Below are positions 9,044 through 16,971 of a stretch of DNA of 64,000 nucleotides, piece after piece. Positions within the stretch are counted from its first letter, which is position 1. Every line of letters begins with the position of its first letter. The position numbers were made by a program, and so were the translations under genes. The notes below the pieces were generated by a model. It saw nothing but the letters and a program-made list of their open reading frames with translations. It was not told where the DNA came from and made no database searches. The DNA is from Allorhodopirellula solitaria (GTDB taxonomy: Bacteria; Planctomycetota; Planctomycetia; Pirellulales; Pirellulaceae). The DNA lies in NCBI RefSeq assembly GCF_007859855.1, contig NZ_SJPK01000002.1, forward strand, positions 124,001 to 188,000, given 5' to 3'.

Positions 9044-10888
9044 ATGACACCTGCTCGCCACGCACTCTATGCGTTGGTGGCCTGCGCGACGTCGGCTGCC
9101 CCTGCATCGGCGTGTTGCTTGACCGATTGGTTGTACGGTCGCCCTGCAGCCTACGCGGTGGCCCCCGCAGCTCCCGTCACCCCCGGCTATGCGGCAGCAT
9201 GCCCCACCACACCGTACGCTGCGGGATACACGCCTTATACAGCCGGCTACACGCCCATCGTGACGGCGGGGTCCAATACCACCACGATGCCCCTGGCCGG
9301 TACGAGCATCTATTCGCAACAGCAAAACTACGCAGCACAGCAGCCCGCCTATGGTGCGGTACCACTGAACAACCCATCGGTCTATTCGGATCTACCGGTC
9401 ACCTCGGGGTACCGAGGCGCCGTGCCTGCGGGCGGCTCACCCTACGGGACTGGCAATGTCTACCCCAATAGCTATACCGGGGCAACAACAACTGCGGCTT
9501 CGCCCGTCTATCAAGCCAACTACAGTTCCTCGGTGCAACTACCGGTCACGCCAACCAACGTGGCGCCCCAGCAAGGTGGATTGTCGCGCTTCTTCAATTC
9601 GATGCTCGGAACGGGATACCGGACATCGTATTACACCGCGCCGATCACTTACTATCGACCTGCAACGACAGTCGATCCGGTTACCGGCACCACCGTGACG
9701 GTCCAACAGTCCTGTGCATCGACCGTCCAACAGGTCCAGCGTACACCCTACACAACCTTCGCCCCCTCACCGTCGGCGACCCCCTCGCTGCCACCGAATG
9801 CATCCTGCGGCGTCGCCCCGAGCGGAGGGATTGCACCCTGCAACGCCACCTCGCCCTATGCTCCGTCGGTCGGCTCAACGTATGGCTCGACCAGCCCCAG
9901 CACGGTCTCCCCCTATGCCAGCCCAGGCAGCTCAGTGAGCAACGGTGACCTGCAACCACTTTCCCCCCCCACACTGCCTCCGCCTCCAACTTCCGGATCG
10001 AACTACTCCAGTCGCTTGAGCTATCCCGAACCGGATACCGTTGACACCTATTCGAACCTGGCTCCCCTGACCCGCAGTTCGTTCGATAGCGTCCCCAGCT
10101 ACCAACGAGAGATGAGCTCGGATCTCGAACCGCTAACCGCACCGAGTTTGAACTCGGCTCAGCCTGCCTACTCCAGTCAACAAGAGGCCTCGAAAGCGGC
10201 CGACGATGCTTACCGACAAGGCTACGAAGCTGGCCGGGCTGCGCTGCAAAAGCAAGCCGATGAGGAATCATCGGCCGCATCGCAACCACCGAGCACGGCG
10301 GAAAAACCCACAACGGATCCATACGGCAGCAATCGTCCTACCGAACCAACATCGCCTCCGAATCAGTCCCACTACCAACTCAATCCTCCCGAATCCAATC
10401 CACCATCGAGCGATGCATCACGGCCTCGCACGCAGTCAGAGGTGCAGCGTGATGAGCGCGACCTCCAGGAGCTGACCACCGGACTACCGAGCACGCAGGG
10501 GACCAACCAGCTGGCATATGGATCTTCCGATTCGGCACCGCGTGTCCGCCCGATCCCTGCGCCCGAGGACTACCGCAACCCGTTTGACACGACCGAGCAG
10601 TCGCGAGCACCGAATCCGCTGCCAGCCTTGCCGCCACCAGCGGCGCCCTACTATCGCCCACTCCCGCAAACGTCGAGTCATTCGCAACCTCCGCAGCGGG
10701 TCAGTGTCCCCGTTCGGGAAGCCTCGATCCAGGGTTCACGCGGTCGCATAGCAGCCCGCCCTCGACAAGAAACGTCGTCCCAGCGAACGACCGGTCAGCC
10801 ACAATCGCCCGCACCCCGGGCCAACGCCTGGCAAACCGAGGTTCGCCAACCGCCTCAAGAGAGCGGCTGGTACGCGACGGACCGGTAG
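9044..10888 (+). CDS. Large secreted Pro/Ser/Thr/Tyr-rich protein, function unknown
   Basis: About 614 residues. The N-terminus (MTPARHALYALVACATSAAP) is a short signal peptide ending near ASACC. Nearly all of the mature protein is low-complexity, rich in Pro, Ser, Thr, Tyr and Gln, with repeated YxPxTAGYTP-like stretches near the start. A helical patch with KAADDAYRQGYEAGRAAL lies around residues 383-400. Such composition suggests an extended, surface-exposed or cell-envelope protein. An upstream ATG at 9023 is possible but places extra charged residues before the signal peptide. Planctomycetes encode many such poorly conserved wall-associated proteins. No catalytic domain was recognised, and neighbours give no clue. 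Confidence 0.75.
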   Translation: MTPARHALYALVACATSAAPASACCLTDWLYGRPAAYAVAPAAPVTPGYAAACPTTPYAAGYTPYTAGYTPIVTAGSNTTTMPLAGTSIYSQQQNYAAQQPAYGAVPLNNPSVYSDLPVTSGYRGAVPAGGSPYGTGNVYPNSYTGATTTAASPVYQANYSSSVQLPVTPTNVAPQQGGLSRFFNSMLGTGYRTSYYTAPITYYRPATTVDPVTGTTVTVQQSCASTVQQVQRTPYTTFAPSPSATPSLPPNASCGVAPSGGIAPCNATSPYAPSVGSTYGSTSPSTVSPYASPGSSVSNGDLQPLSPPTLPPPPTSGSNYSSRLSYPEPDTVDTYSNLAPLTRSSFDSVPSYQREMSSDLEPLTAPSLNSAQPAYSSQQEASKAADDAYRQGYEAGRAALQKQADEESSAASQPPSTAEKPTTDPYGSNRPTEPTSPPNQSHYQLNPPESNPPSSDASRPRTQSEVQRDERDLQELTTGLPSTQGTNQLAYGSSDSAPRVRPIPAPEDYRNPFDTTEQSRAPNPLPALPPPAAPYYRPLPQTSSHSQPPQRVSVPVREASIQGSRGRIAARPRQETSSQRTTGQPQSPAPRANAWQTEVRQPPQESGWYATDR

Positions 10889-10934
10889 GAACGGCCCTGT
10901 CGTGGACGGGACGACGAATCTGCCAGTTACCCAC

Positions 10935-11030
10935 GAGTGTCGCTACGCCGATGGCGTTGTCGGAAATAGGGTTCATCCGACGGAAATAGCCGGTCGCTTG
11001 AGCGCAAGGGATCACCACCGGATACGTTGC
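10935..11030. repeat. Dispersed composite palindromic repeat, copy 1
   Basis: A stretch with CTACGCCGATGGCGTTG followed by an ATAGCCGGT...ACCACCGGATAC hairpin (about 10986-11025). The same two modules recur in the same order at about 40683-40745, and the second alone at 16899-16938. The arms CCGGTGGT/ACCACCGG pair around a GAGCG-containing loop; in this copy the left arm is degenerate. It is noncoding and belongs to a REP-like family. Confidence 0.7.
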
Positions 11031-11135
11031 GAAACGCAAATGCCAACCTCAAATGGGATGGAAGATCACTCATGACGGGATCTGCGACCCACTTCGGGAT
11101 ACCTGTGGGCAATCAGCAGGAGGCAACGGCTTTTG

Positions 11136-12560
11136 TCATTCCCGCGTCCCTTCCCCCAGCGACCGGAATGGACGAGCAGCTTCTAACTGCAACGCCAACT
11201 CCAACAGCAATCGCTCCTGCTGTAAATTGGCACTGAACATGATCCCAATGGGTAGGTTGGTCTCGACGTCAAAGCCGAGCGGGAGACTGATCGCGGGTGC
11301 CCCGGTGGCGTTTGCAATCGGAGTGAAGCATGCCCATTGCCTCATCCGCTGCATCAGGACATCCATCGACAGGTCCATCCCGAGATGCCCGATCTGTGGC
11401 GGTCGCTGACCCACGGTGGGACTGACGAGAACATCGCACTGTGCATATAAACGAGCGCACCGCCGCGACGATCGCCGCAGCCGAATGAGGGCTCCCGGCA
11501 ACTTGTGAAGCCGACTGGGAATCTGACTTGCCAGCCCTTTGACAAAATCGCTCAAGCGATCTCGATCGAAACTCGAGTCGATCCGCCCCTTGGACGTCGA
11601 CGCAGCAGTCCACGCCAACAAAAACCAGAAATTGCGAAAGTCCTCAGCAAACTGCTCCGTACTGGGCAACTCGATCGGCTCGACGCGATGGCCGAGCGAC
11701 TCGAGTAGCTGCAATGTGGACTCAAACTCTCGCTTGACCGCCGGGTCGACCGAGCCATCGAGCAGTTCCCCCGAGACCGAAGCGATCCGCAGTGGGCGAT
11801 CGAGCGGCCGCTCCGCGTGGCCGATGGGTGTGAACCCAGGCCGCGGGGCGAGCCGCTCCGCGGCGGCCATGAACTGCGCCGTGTCCCGGACACTCCGAGT
11901 GAGCACGCCGTCGGTCACGATCCCTAGGAAGGGCTCACCTCCCTGCGAGGCGGGCAAACGACCGCGCGTCGGCTTCAGACCCACGAGACCACAGCACGCC
12001 GCCGGGATCCGAATCGAACCGCCACCGTCACTGCCATGAGCGATGGGGATCACACCGGCAGCAACCAAAGCGGCCGAACCACCGGACGACCCGCCCGGCG
12101 TGTGATCGAGATTCCAAGGATTTCGCGTGGGCGGATGGTCGGGAAACTCAGTCGATGCAGTGAACCCAAATTCAGGCATCGCACTCTTACCCAAGCAAAT
12201 CATCCCCATGTCGAACAGCTGTTGGGCAGTCGGATGGTTGCGCTGGACCGAGGCGGAATTCGCTAGAGCTGCCGACCCGTATCGCGTCGGCAGACCAGCG
12301 ACGTCGGTCATGTCCTTGATCACCGTCGGGACACCAGAAAACACGCCTGGCCGAGCACCACTCGCGCGCTGGCGGGCTGCGTCAAAACATTCGGCTACGA
12401 TCGCAACGAGGGAGGGATCGACGCGTTTCGCCCGCTCAATCGACGCATCGATTACCTCGCTGGCCGATACCTCGCCCTCACGCACCCTACTCGCGATCGC
12501 CACCCCATCGTGGCGAGCCAGCACATCATCGGTGAATGCGGAAGCAGTGGGAATGGTCAT
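11136..12560 (-). CDS. Amidase signature family enzyme
   Basis: This 474-residue enzyme (from the ATG at 12560) belongs to the amidase-signature family, which hydrolyses carboxamides with a Ser-cisSer-Lys triad. The triad is visible: Lys82 in TVIKDMTD, the cis-Ser in TPGGSSGGSAAL (about 158-159) and the nucleophile Ser182 in HGSDGGGSIRIPA. Length is typical. A longer frame beginning at 12650 adds 30 residues without family support, and the start at 12560 matches the family N-terminus (LARHDGVAIASRVREGEVSA). No gatB or gatC lies beside it, and the GatA-specific tail is not evident, so I read it as a stand-alone amidase rather than the tRNA amidotransferase subunit. Substrate is unknown. Confidence 0.9.
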   Translation of the reverse strand: MTIPTASAFTDDVLARHDGVAIASRVREGEVSASEVIDASIERAKRVDPSLVAIVAECFDAARQRASGARPGVFSGVPTVIKDMTDVAGLPTRYGSAALANSASVQRNHPTAQQLFDMGMICLGKSAMPEFGFTASTEFPDHPPTRNPWNLDHTPGGSSGGSAALVAAGVIPIAHGSDGGGSIRIPAACCGLVGLKPTRGRLPASQGGEPFLGIVTDGVLTRSVRDTAQFMAAAERLAPRPGFTPIGHAERPLDRPLRIASVSGELLDGSVDPAVKREFESTLQLLESLGHRVEPIELPSTEQFAEDFRNFWFLLAWTAASTSKGRIDSSFDRDRLSDFVKGLASQIPSRLHKLPGALIRLRRSSRRCARLYAQCDVLVSPTVGQRPPQIGHLGMDLSMDVLMQRMRQWACFTPIANATGAPAISLPLGFDVETNLPIGIMFSANLQQERLLLELALQLEAARPFRSLGEGTRE

Positions 12561-13051
12561 CAGCAGAAGTGGTATTACCGCCTTGCTCGGCGTGGGAAGT
12601 CCCGGACACGAGAACGCGTCGCAGAATAGATCAAACCGACAACATTGCAACCTCCGTCACGCCGACGGTACACTCCGTGACAGCCTAGCTTGGACAATGC
12701 TTCCATGGAGCATACCTTAACAACTCATCCCAGACGCTAGGTTCCGAGCAAATGACGCCGCGACAGTGCGAATTCTTCGGACATGAGCGGGGGACCGAAC
12801 CGCATTGCCGCTCGCCTTACGGGACGTGCCCCCCCATTGAGATACATGCTTTTCCCATGGAGCCCGAATGGGGCAATCGGCGGGTTACAATCACGAACCA
12901 GTTCAGACGGTCGGAGCCGTCTGACTACACTGATAATCCGATACGGGCGGAGCCGTCTGGCTACACTGAGACGCTCGGACGGGCGGAGCCGTCTGACTAC
13001 AATGCGGCAGGTCGAAACTACTCTCTTTCCTTGTTGAACTGATTCAGCGCC
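12561..13051. other. Intergenic region upstream of amidase and antiporter genes
   Basis: These 491 bases lie between divergent genes and so should contain both promoters. The left part has no recognisable gene. The right part contains three repeat units described separately. Open frames crossing it translate the repeats into periodic RAEPSxY-like peptides and are not credible genes. Confidence 0.5.
12904..13003. repeat. Three GGAGCCGTCT palindromic units at 36-bp spacing
   Basis: The core GGAGCCGTCTGRCTACA starts at 12913, 12949 and 12985, giving an exact 36-bp period. Units 2 and 3 carry the fuller ACGGGCGGAGCCGTCT core; in unit 1 the arms AGACGG/CCGTCT form a small stem. About 15-18 bases per unit differ. 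The same core in reverse orientation occurs three times at 39.55-39.78 kb, so this is a dispersed REP-like family rather than a CRISPR array. Confidence 0.75.
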
Positions 13052-14968
13052 ATGGACTTTCTGCTTTACCTGGCCTTGGTGCCCGCCCTGGGTGTGACGG
13101 CTCAGTGGCTGGCTTGGCGAACCGGGGCCCCGAGCATTCTGGTGCTTCTGCTCTTCGGCATCCTGCTGGGGTGGTTCGTTCAGCCTGACGCGTTCCTGGC
13201 CGACTTGACTGACGGCAACCAAGCCGCAGGGCCCAACCTGCTCTTTCCCCTGGTCGCCCTTTCGGTGGGCGTGGTCATGTTCGAAGGTGGGTTGACGCTC
13301 AAACTCGGCGAACTCGGTGAATCGGGTTCCTCATCGCTGCGATTGGTGACCATCGGCGCGCTGCTGTCCTTCATCGGCAATTCCGTCGCGGCGCACCTCC
13401 TCCTGGATTGGGGCTGGCAACTCAGCGCCTTGCTCGGCGCGATCTTGGTGGTCACCGGACCGACAGTGATTGGGCCGCTGCTGCGCCAGGTCCGGCCGAG
13501 CCGACGTGTCGCGTCCACGTTGAAATGGGAGGGGATCGTCATCGACCCGATCGGAGCGGTGCTCGCCGTACTGGTTTACGAAGAGGTCCTCCTGCAGCAT
13601 TCCTCGCCTGAATGGACGAGCGTGATCCGGTCACTGACCTGGACACTCTCGGTCGGCCTCATACTCGGCTGCGTCGGTGGCGCGGTGTTGACCCAGGCGC
13701 TGCGGCGGTTTTGGGTCCCCGATCACTTGCAAGGCGTGGCGGCATTGACCCTCGCCCTGCTGCTCTTTGCGATCAGCAACGAACTCGCCCACGAGTCCGG
13801 ATTGATCACCGTCACCGTCCTCGGTATCTGGTTAACGAACCAGAAGCATTTCGATATCGAACATATCGTTGAACTCAAAGAGAACCTGCGCACACTCCTG
13901 ATCGGGTGCCTTTTCATTGTGCTCGGTTCTCGTGTTAATTTAGCCGACATCGGTGCGGTGGGACTGCCGGGCCTGGCTCTGCTCGCGGCCCTCGTCTTGA
14001 TTGTCCGCCCGGTCTCGGTCTACCTCTCGCTGCTGGGCAGCCCGCTGAATTATCGCGAACGGACCTTCATCGCGGGACTGGCCCCACGCGGGATTGTCGC
14101 CGCGGCGGTCAGCAGCGTGTTTGCCCTGGGAATGGAAAGCCACAGCGACTTGGACATCCCCGGCTCCGATCAACTCGCCACGGTCACCTTTCTCGTCATC
14201 ATCGGGACGGTCTCTATCTACGGAATCGCTGCGGGGCCGTTGGCGAGGTTCTTGAAGCTCGCGGAGGAAGTATCCAGTGGCATCCTGATCGTCGGTGCCG
14301 ACCCCTGGGTGCGGGAATTCGCCGAAGAACTCAGCCAAGCGAAGGTCCCCTTGCTGTTAGTCGACACGAACTACAACAAGGTCACCCAAGCCCGCATGGC
14401 TGGGATTCGCGCCGAATGTGCCAACATTCTCAACGAACACGTTCGCGACGACCTGGACCTTACCGGAATCAGTCGGTTCATGGCCGTCACGCCCAACGAT
14501 GAAGTCAACTCGCTGGCCCTGCGGGAGTGCCGCACCCGTTTTGATTCGTCGCAGCAGTATCAGTTGACCTACAAAAGCAAAACCATGCCTGGCAGGCGGG
14601 AACTCACCAAGAGCCTGTTGGGCCGGGAACTCTTTGGCGAGGGTGTCACGTACAGCCGACTGCGCGATATGCATGACGCCGGTGCCATGATGAAGTCCAC
14701 CAAACTGTCGGCCGAGTTCACCTACGAAGACTTCACGGCCAAATATGGTGAACAGGCGATCGTGATGTGCTCGATCGATCACGAGGGCGTGCTGAAGATC
14801 AATACGATCGACGATCCACTCGTCCCGGTTCCAGGGCAAACCATTGTCGCGTTTGTCACCGTCACGCCCGTCCCTACTCAGCATGCAGCGCGGGACAACG
14901 GCAACTCCGAACGCAGCGTCCCAGAAAGCGACGCGTCCCACACCGGAGACAAATCCCACCATGTTTGA
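13052..14968 (+). CDS. CPA-type cation:proton antiporter with C-terminal RCK/TrkA-N domain
   Basis: This 638-residue membrane protein has about 12-13 hydrophobic segments over residues 1-395, matching the Na+(K+)/H+ exchanger fold. It includes the VTGPTVIGPLLRQVR region at about 134-148 and an APRGIVAAAV motif near 350, both typical of CPA1-like exchangers. From about residue 408 there is a Rossmann-type RCK_N (TrkA-N) domain (GILIVGADPWVREFAEEL, then DTNYNKVTQA), which usually senses NAD(H) or cations and gates transport. The last 40 residues are polar and variable. The gene starts an overlapping membrane operon: its stop overlaps the start of the next gene by 8 bases. Confidence 0.9.
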   Translation: MDFLLYLALVPALGVTAQWLAWRTGAPSILVLLLFGILLGWFVQPDAFLADLTDGNQAAGPNLLFPLVALSVGVVMFEGGLTLKLGELGESGSSSLRLVTIGALLSFIGNSVAAHLLLDWGWQLSALLGAILVVTGPTVIGPLLRQVRPSRRVASTLKWEGIVIDPIGAVLAVLVYEEVLLQHSSPEWTSVIRSLTWTLSVGLILGCVGGAVLTQALRRFWVPDHLQGVAALTLALLLFAISNELAHESGLITVTVLGIWLTNQKHFDIEHIVELKENLRTLLIGCLFIVLGSRVNLADIGAVGLPGLALLAALVLIVRPVSVYLSLLGSPLNYRERTFIAGLAPRGIVAAAVSSVFALGMESHSDLDIPGSDQLATVTFLVIIGTVSIYGIAAGPLARFLKLAEEVSSGILIVGADPWVREFAEELSQAKVPLLLVDTNYNKVTQARMAGIRAECANILNEHVRDDLDLTGISRFMAVTPNDEVNSLALRECRTRFDSSQQYQLTYKSKTMPGRRELTKSLLGRELFGEGVTYSRLRDMHDAGAMMKSTKLSAEFTYEDFTAKYGEQAIVMCSIDHEGVLKINTIDDPLVPVPGQTIVAFVTVTPVPTQHAARDNGNSERSVPESDASHTGDKSHHV

Positions 14969-15620
14969 TCCGTTCCCAGCGACGATCGCTTTAGCGCCCT
15001 TGATCGTCTATCTGATTGCCTTGTCAGCGATTCGGTTAAGTGGTTCCGCCTGCGTTGTCTCAGGCGCCAGTGACCTCGCGGCCGTGCTGGTCGCGGTCTC
15101 GGGACTGATCGTGATCGGCCCCATGGAACTGTTCTTTCCCAACGCCACAGCCTCCCTGCTCGGCGTTTGGGTGTGGCTACCCCTGCTACTGCTGTATTTT
15201 CTGTTCGCCTGCCTATTAGTACTCAACGGCCGGCCGCGGTTGGTCGTTTATGGCCGGATGGTGGAAGAGGTCTACCCCGCTTTGATCCGGGCGGCGCAAA
15301 CCCTCGACTCGGGTGCGACTGAAAACGAAGAGCAGCTGCAGGTCTATCTGCCGTCTGCCTCCGCTCACCTGCGGATCGATCTGGTCCGCGGCAATGATTG
15401 CTGCAGCGTGATGGCGTTCGAGCCCGCCCTGCCGCCGGACTTCTGGAACGCCTTCGCCAAACAGTTCCGCGAGGAGCTGCGTCAAACCGCGCCGCCATAT
15501 CCCCGCCGCGGCTGGGCGATGCTGATCGTCGCCTCGATGATGGCATTCCTGCTGATCCGCTACGTTGCGGCTCAGCCCGCCGTGCTCGTCGAAGGATTTC
15601 GTGAGTGGTTGATTCGGTGA
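14961..15620 (+). CDS. Small membrane protein of unknown function in antiporter operon
   Basis: A 219-residue protein from the ATG at 14961, which overlaps the end of the antiporter gene. A longer frame from 14844 lies inside the antiporter and is less likely. It has three hydrophobic segments near the N-terminus (about 5-25, 32-52, 62-88), a soluble middle (about 95-185, with acidic and polar residues) and a final transmembrane helix (about 188-207). I do not recognise the family. The overlaps on both sides (8 bases upstream, 16 bases downstream) show it is translated with the antiporter and the flippase-like gene. Confidence 0.75.
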   Translation: MFDPFPATIALAPLIVYLIALSAIRLSGSACVVSGASDLAAVLVAVSGLIVIGPMELFFPNATASLLGVWVWLPLLLLYFLFACLLVLNGRPRLVVYGRMVEEVYPALIRAAQTLDSGATENEEQLQVYLPSASAHLRIDLVRGNDCCSVMAFEPALPPDFWNAFAKQFREELRQTAPPYPRRGWAMLIVASMMAFLLIRYVAAQPAVLVEGFREWLIR

Positions 15621-16699
15621 ACTCGGAGACAACGCAGCGTCCAGGGCGAACCTCGCGAGAGATCGCCACGACAATCCTCAAGCTGGTTGCGCCGGTACTG
15701 ATCATTGGTTTCCTGCTGTGGCGGATGCCTGCGTCGGCATGGCAGCAACTCTCCGAGCGGGCCATTAACTTTCCCCTGCTCGCCGCCGCCTTAGGCGTCG
15801 CCATGACGGCCCTGATCGTATCGTTCGTGCGTTGGTGGGTGCTCGTCCGGTGCCAGGGCATTCCGCTGCGATTGCTCGAATCACTGCGCCTGAGCTCGAT
15901 TTGCTTTCTCCTGAGCTTCGTCTCCGCGGGCAGCGTCGGAGGGGACCTCTTCAAAGCCGTCTTTCTCGCCCGCCGCAGCCCCGGAAAACGAGTCGCCGCT
16001 GTCGCCTCCGTCTTCGTCGATCGAGGATCTGGGATGTACGGGCTGCTCCTGCTCGTCTCCTTCGGGCTCCTGATTCGCAACGCCAACGACCCGTTCGTGT
16101 TCAACGGGATCAGCGTTGAGAACATCAAGTGGATTGTCGGCGGGATGCTGGCCACCGGTACCGCCATCCTGCTGGTACTTGTCTTGGGTGGCAAGTTCGT
16201 CGATCGTGTGATCCGGAAACTCTCCGGCATCGCCGTCATCGGGCCCGCGATCGCAAAAATTGGCCCACCCCTGCGAGCGTTCCACGATCACCCCTGGGCA
16301 TTTGCCCTCTCACTCCTGATGAGCGTCTGCGTCCAAGGCTTGTTTGTTCTCAGCATGTACTTGATCGCGACATCGATGTATGCCTCTCCGCCCACCCTGG
16401 CCGAACATTTTGTCATCGTTCCGATCGGCATGCTCGCCTCGGCACTGCCGATCACGCCAGCGGGGATTGGTGTGCTCGAAGTGACTATCGAGACGCTCTA
16501 CCACCTCGTCCCCGCACGAGCGACGGACGCGTCGGGCACCCTCGTGGCACTCGTGTTCGAACTCGTCAAACTCGTCATCGCTGGATTCGGTATGATCTTC
16601 TACTGGACCGCCGGTAAAGATGTCCAAGAAAGTCTCGAATACGTCGAAGAACACCCCGACGAATTCGACACAGAGTCACTCGGTGAAGTTCATCAGTGA
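15605..16699 (+). CDS. YbhN/UPF0104-type integral membrane protein (LPG synthase TM-domain family)
   Basis: This 364-residue protein has about 8-9 transmembrane segments and matches the flippase-like family that includes YbhN and the membrane domain of lysylphosphatidylglycerol synthase (MprF). Family landmarks are the SFVSAGSVGGDLFKAVFLARR loop near 100-120 and the P-(I)-G-MLASALPITPAGIGVLE segment near 275-295. It lacks the cytosolic aminoacyl-transfer domain of MprF, so it would move or bind a lipid rather than modify one. Translation begins at a GTG at 15605, inside the preceding gene. Grouping with an antiporter hints at envelope or ion homeostasis, which is inference. Confidence 0.87.
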   Translation: MVDSVNSETTQRPGRTSREIATTILKLVAPVLIIGFLLWRMPASAWQQLSERAINFPLLAAALGVAMTALIVSFVRWWVLVRCQGIPLRLLESLRLSSICFLLSFVSAGSVGGDLFKAVFLARRSPGKRVAAVASVFVDRGSGMYGLLLLVSFGLLIRNANDPFVFNGISVENIKWIVGGMLATGTAILLVLVLGGKFVDRVIRKLSGIAVIGPAIAKIGPPLRAFHDHPWAFALSLLMSVCVQGLFVLSMYLIATSMYASPPTLAEHFVIVPIGMLASALPITPAGIGVLEVTIETLYHLVPARATDASGTLVALVFELVKLVIAGFGMIFYWTAGKDVQESLEYVEEHPDEFDTESLGEVHQ

Positions 16700-16898
16700 A
16701 TCCCAGGGATTAGAAATGGTCCGACCACGGAGCAAGTAGGACCGCATACGTTGGGCAACGCTGTGAAGCATTTTCAGTGATTTTCAGGTGTATGCGGGCG
16801 GGGACGCCCACTTAGGAACGGGGGAGGAATAAGTGTCGTGTTGGACGAACCAACGAGCCGCTCAATATCCAGAAGTATCCCGTCAGGGATGACAGAAA

Positions 16899-16938
16899 AT
16901 AGCCGGTGGTTTGAGCGCAAGCGAACACCAACGGATAC
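16899..16938. repeat. Dispersed ATAGCCGGTGGT hairpin repeat, copy 2
   Basis: A near-perfect copy of the ATAGCCGGTGGTTTGAGCG...ACACCAACGGATAC unit, also at 10.99 and 40.71 kb. The arms form a GC-rich stem with one mismatch. It sits between the convergent stops of the flippase-like gene and the BNR protein gene, where it could act as a transcription boundary. The rest of the 272-base gap shows no gene. Confidence 0.7.
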
Positions 16939-16971
16939 GACTAAAACCGACACTTATTCATCGTGTGTTGC

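Noticed and set aside
12904-13003. CRISPR-like array with 36-bp period
   Set aside because: Only three units, the repeated part is a palindromic core also found dispersed elsewhere, the variable part is short and there are no cas genes.
12752-13042. Open frames translating the repeats into RAEPSxY-like peptides
   Set aside because: Periodic peptides come from the 36-bp repeat; no homology and no start context.
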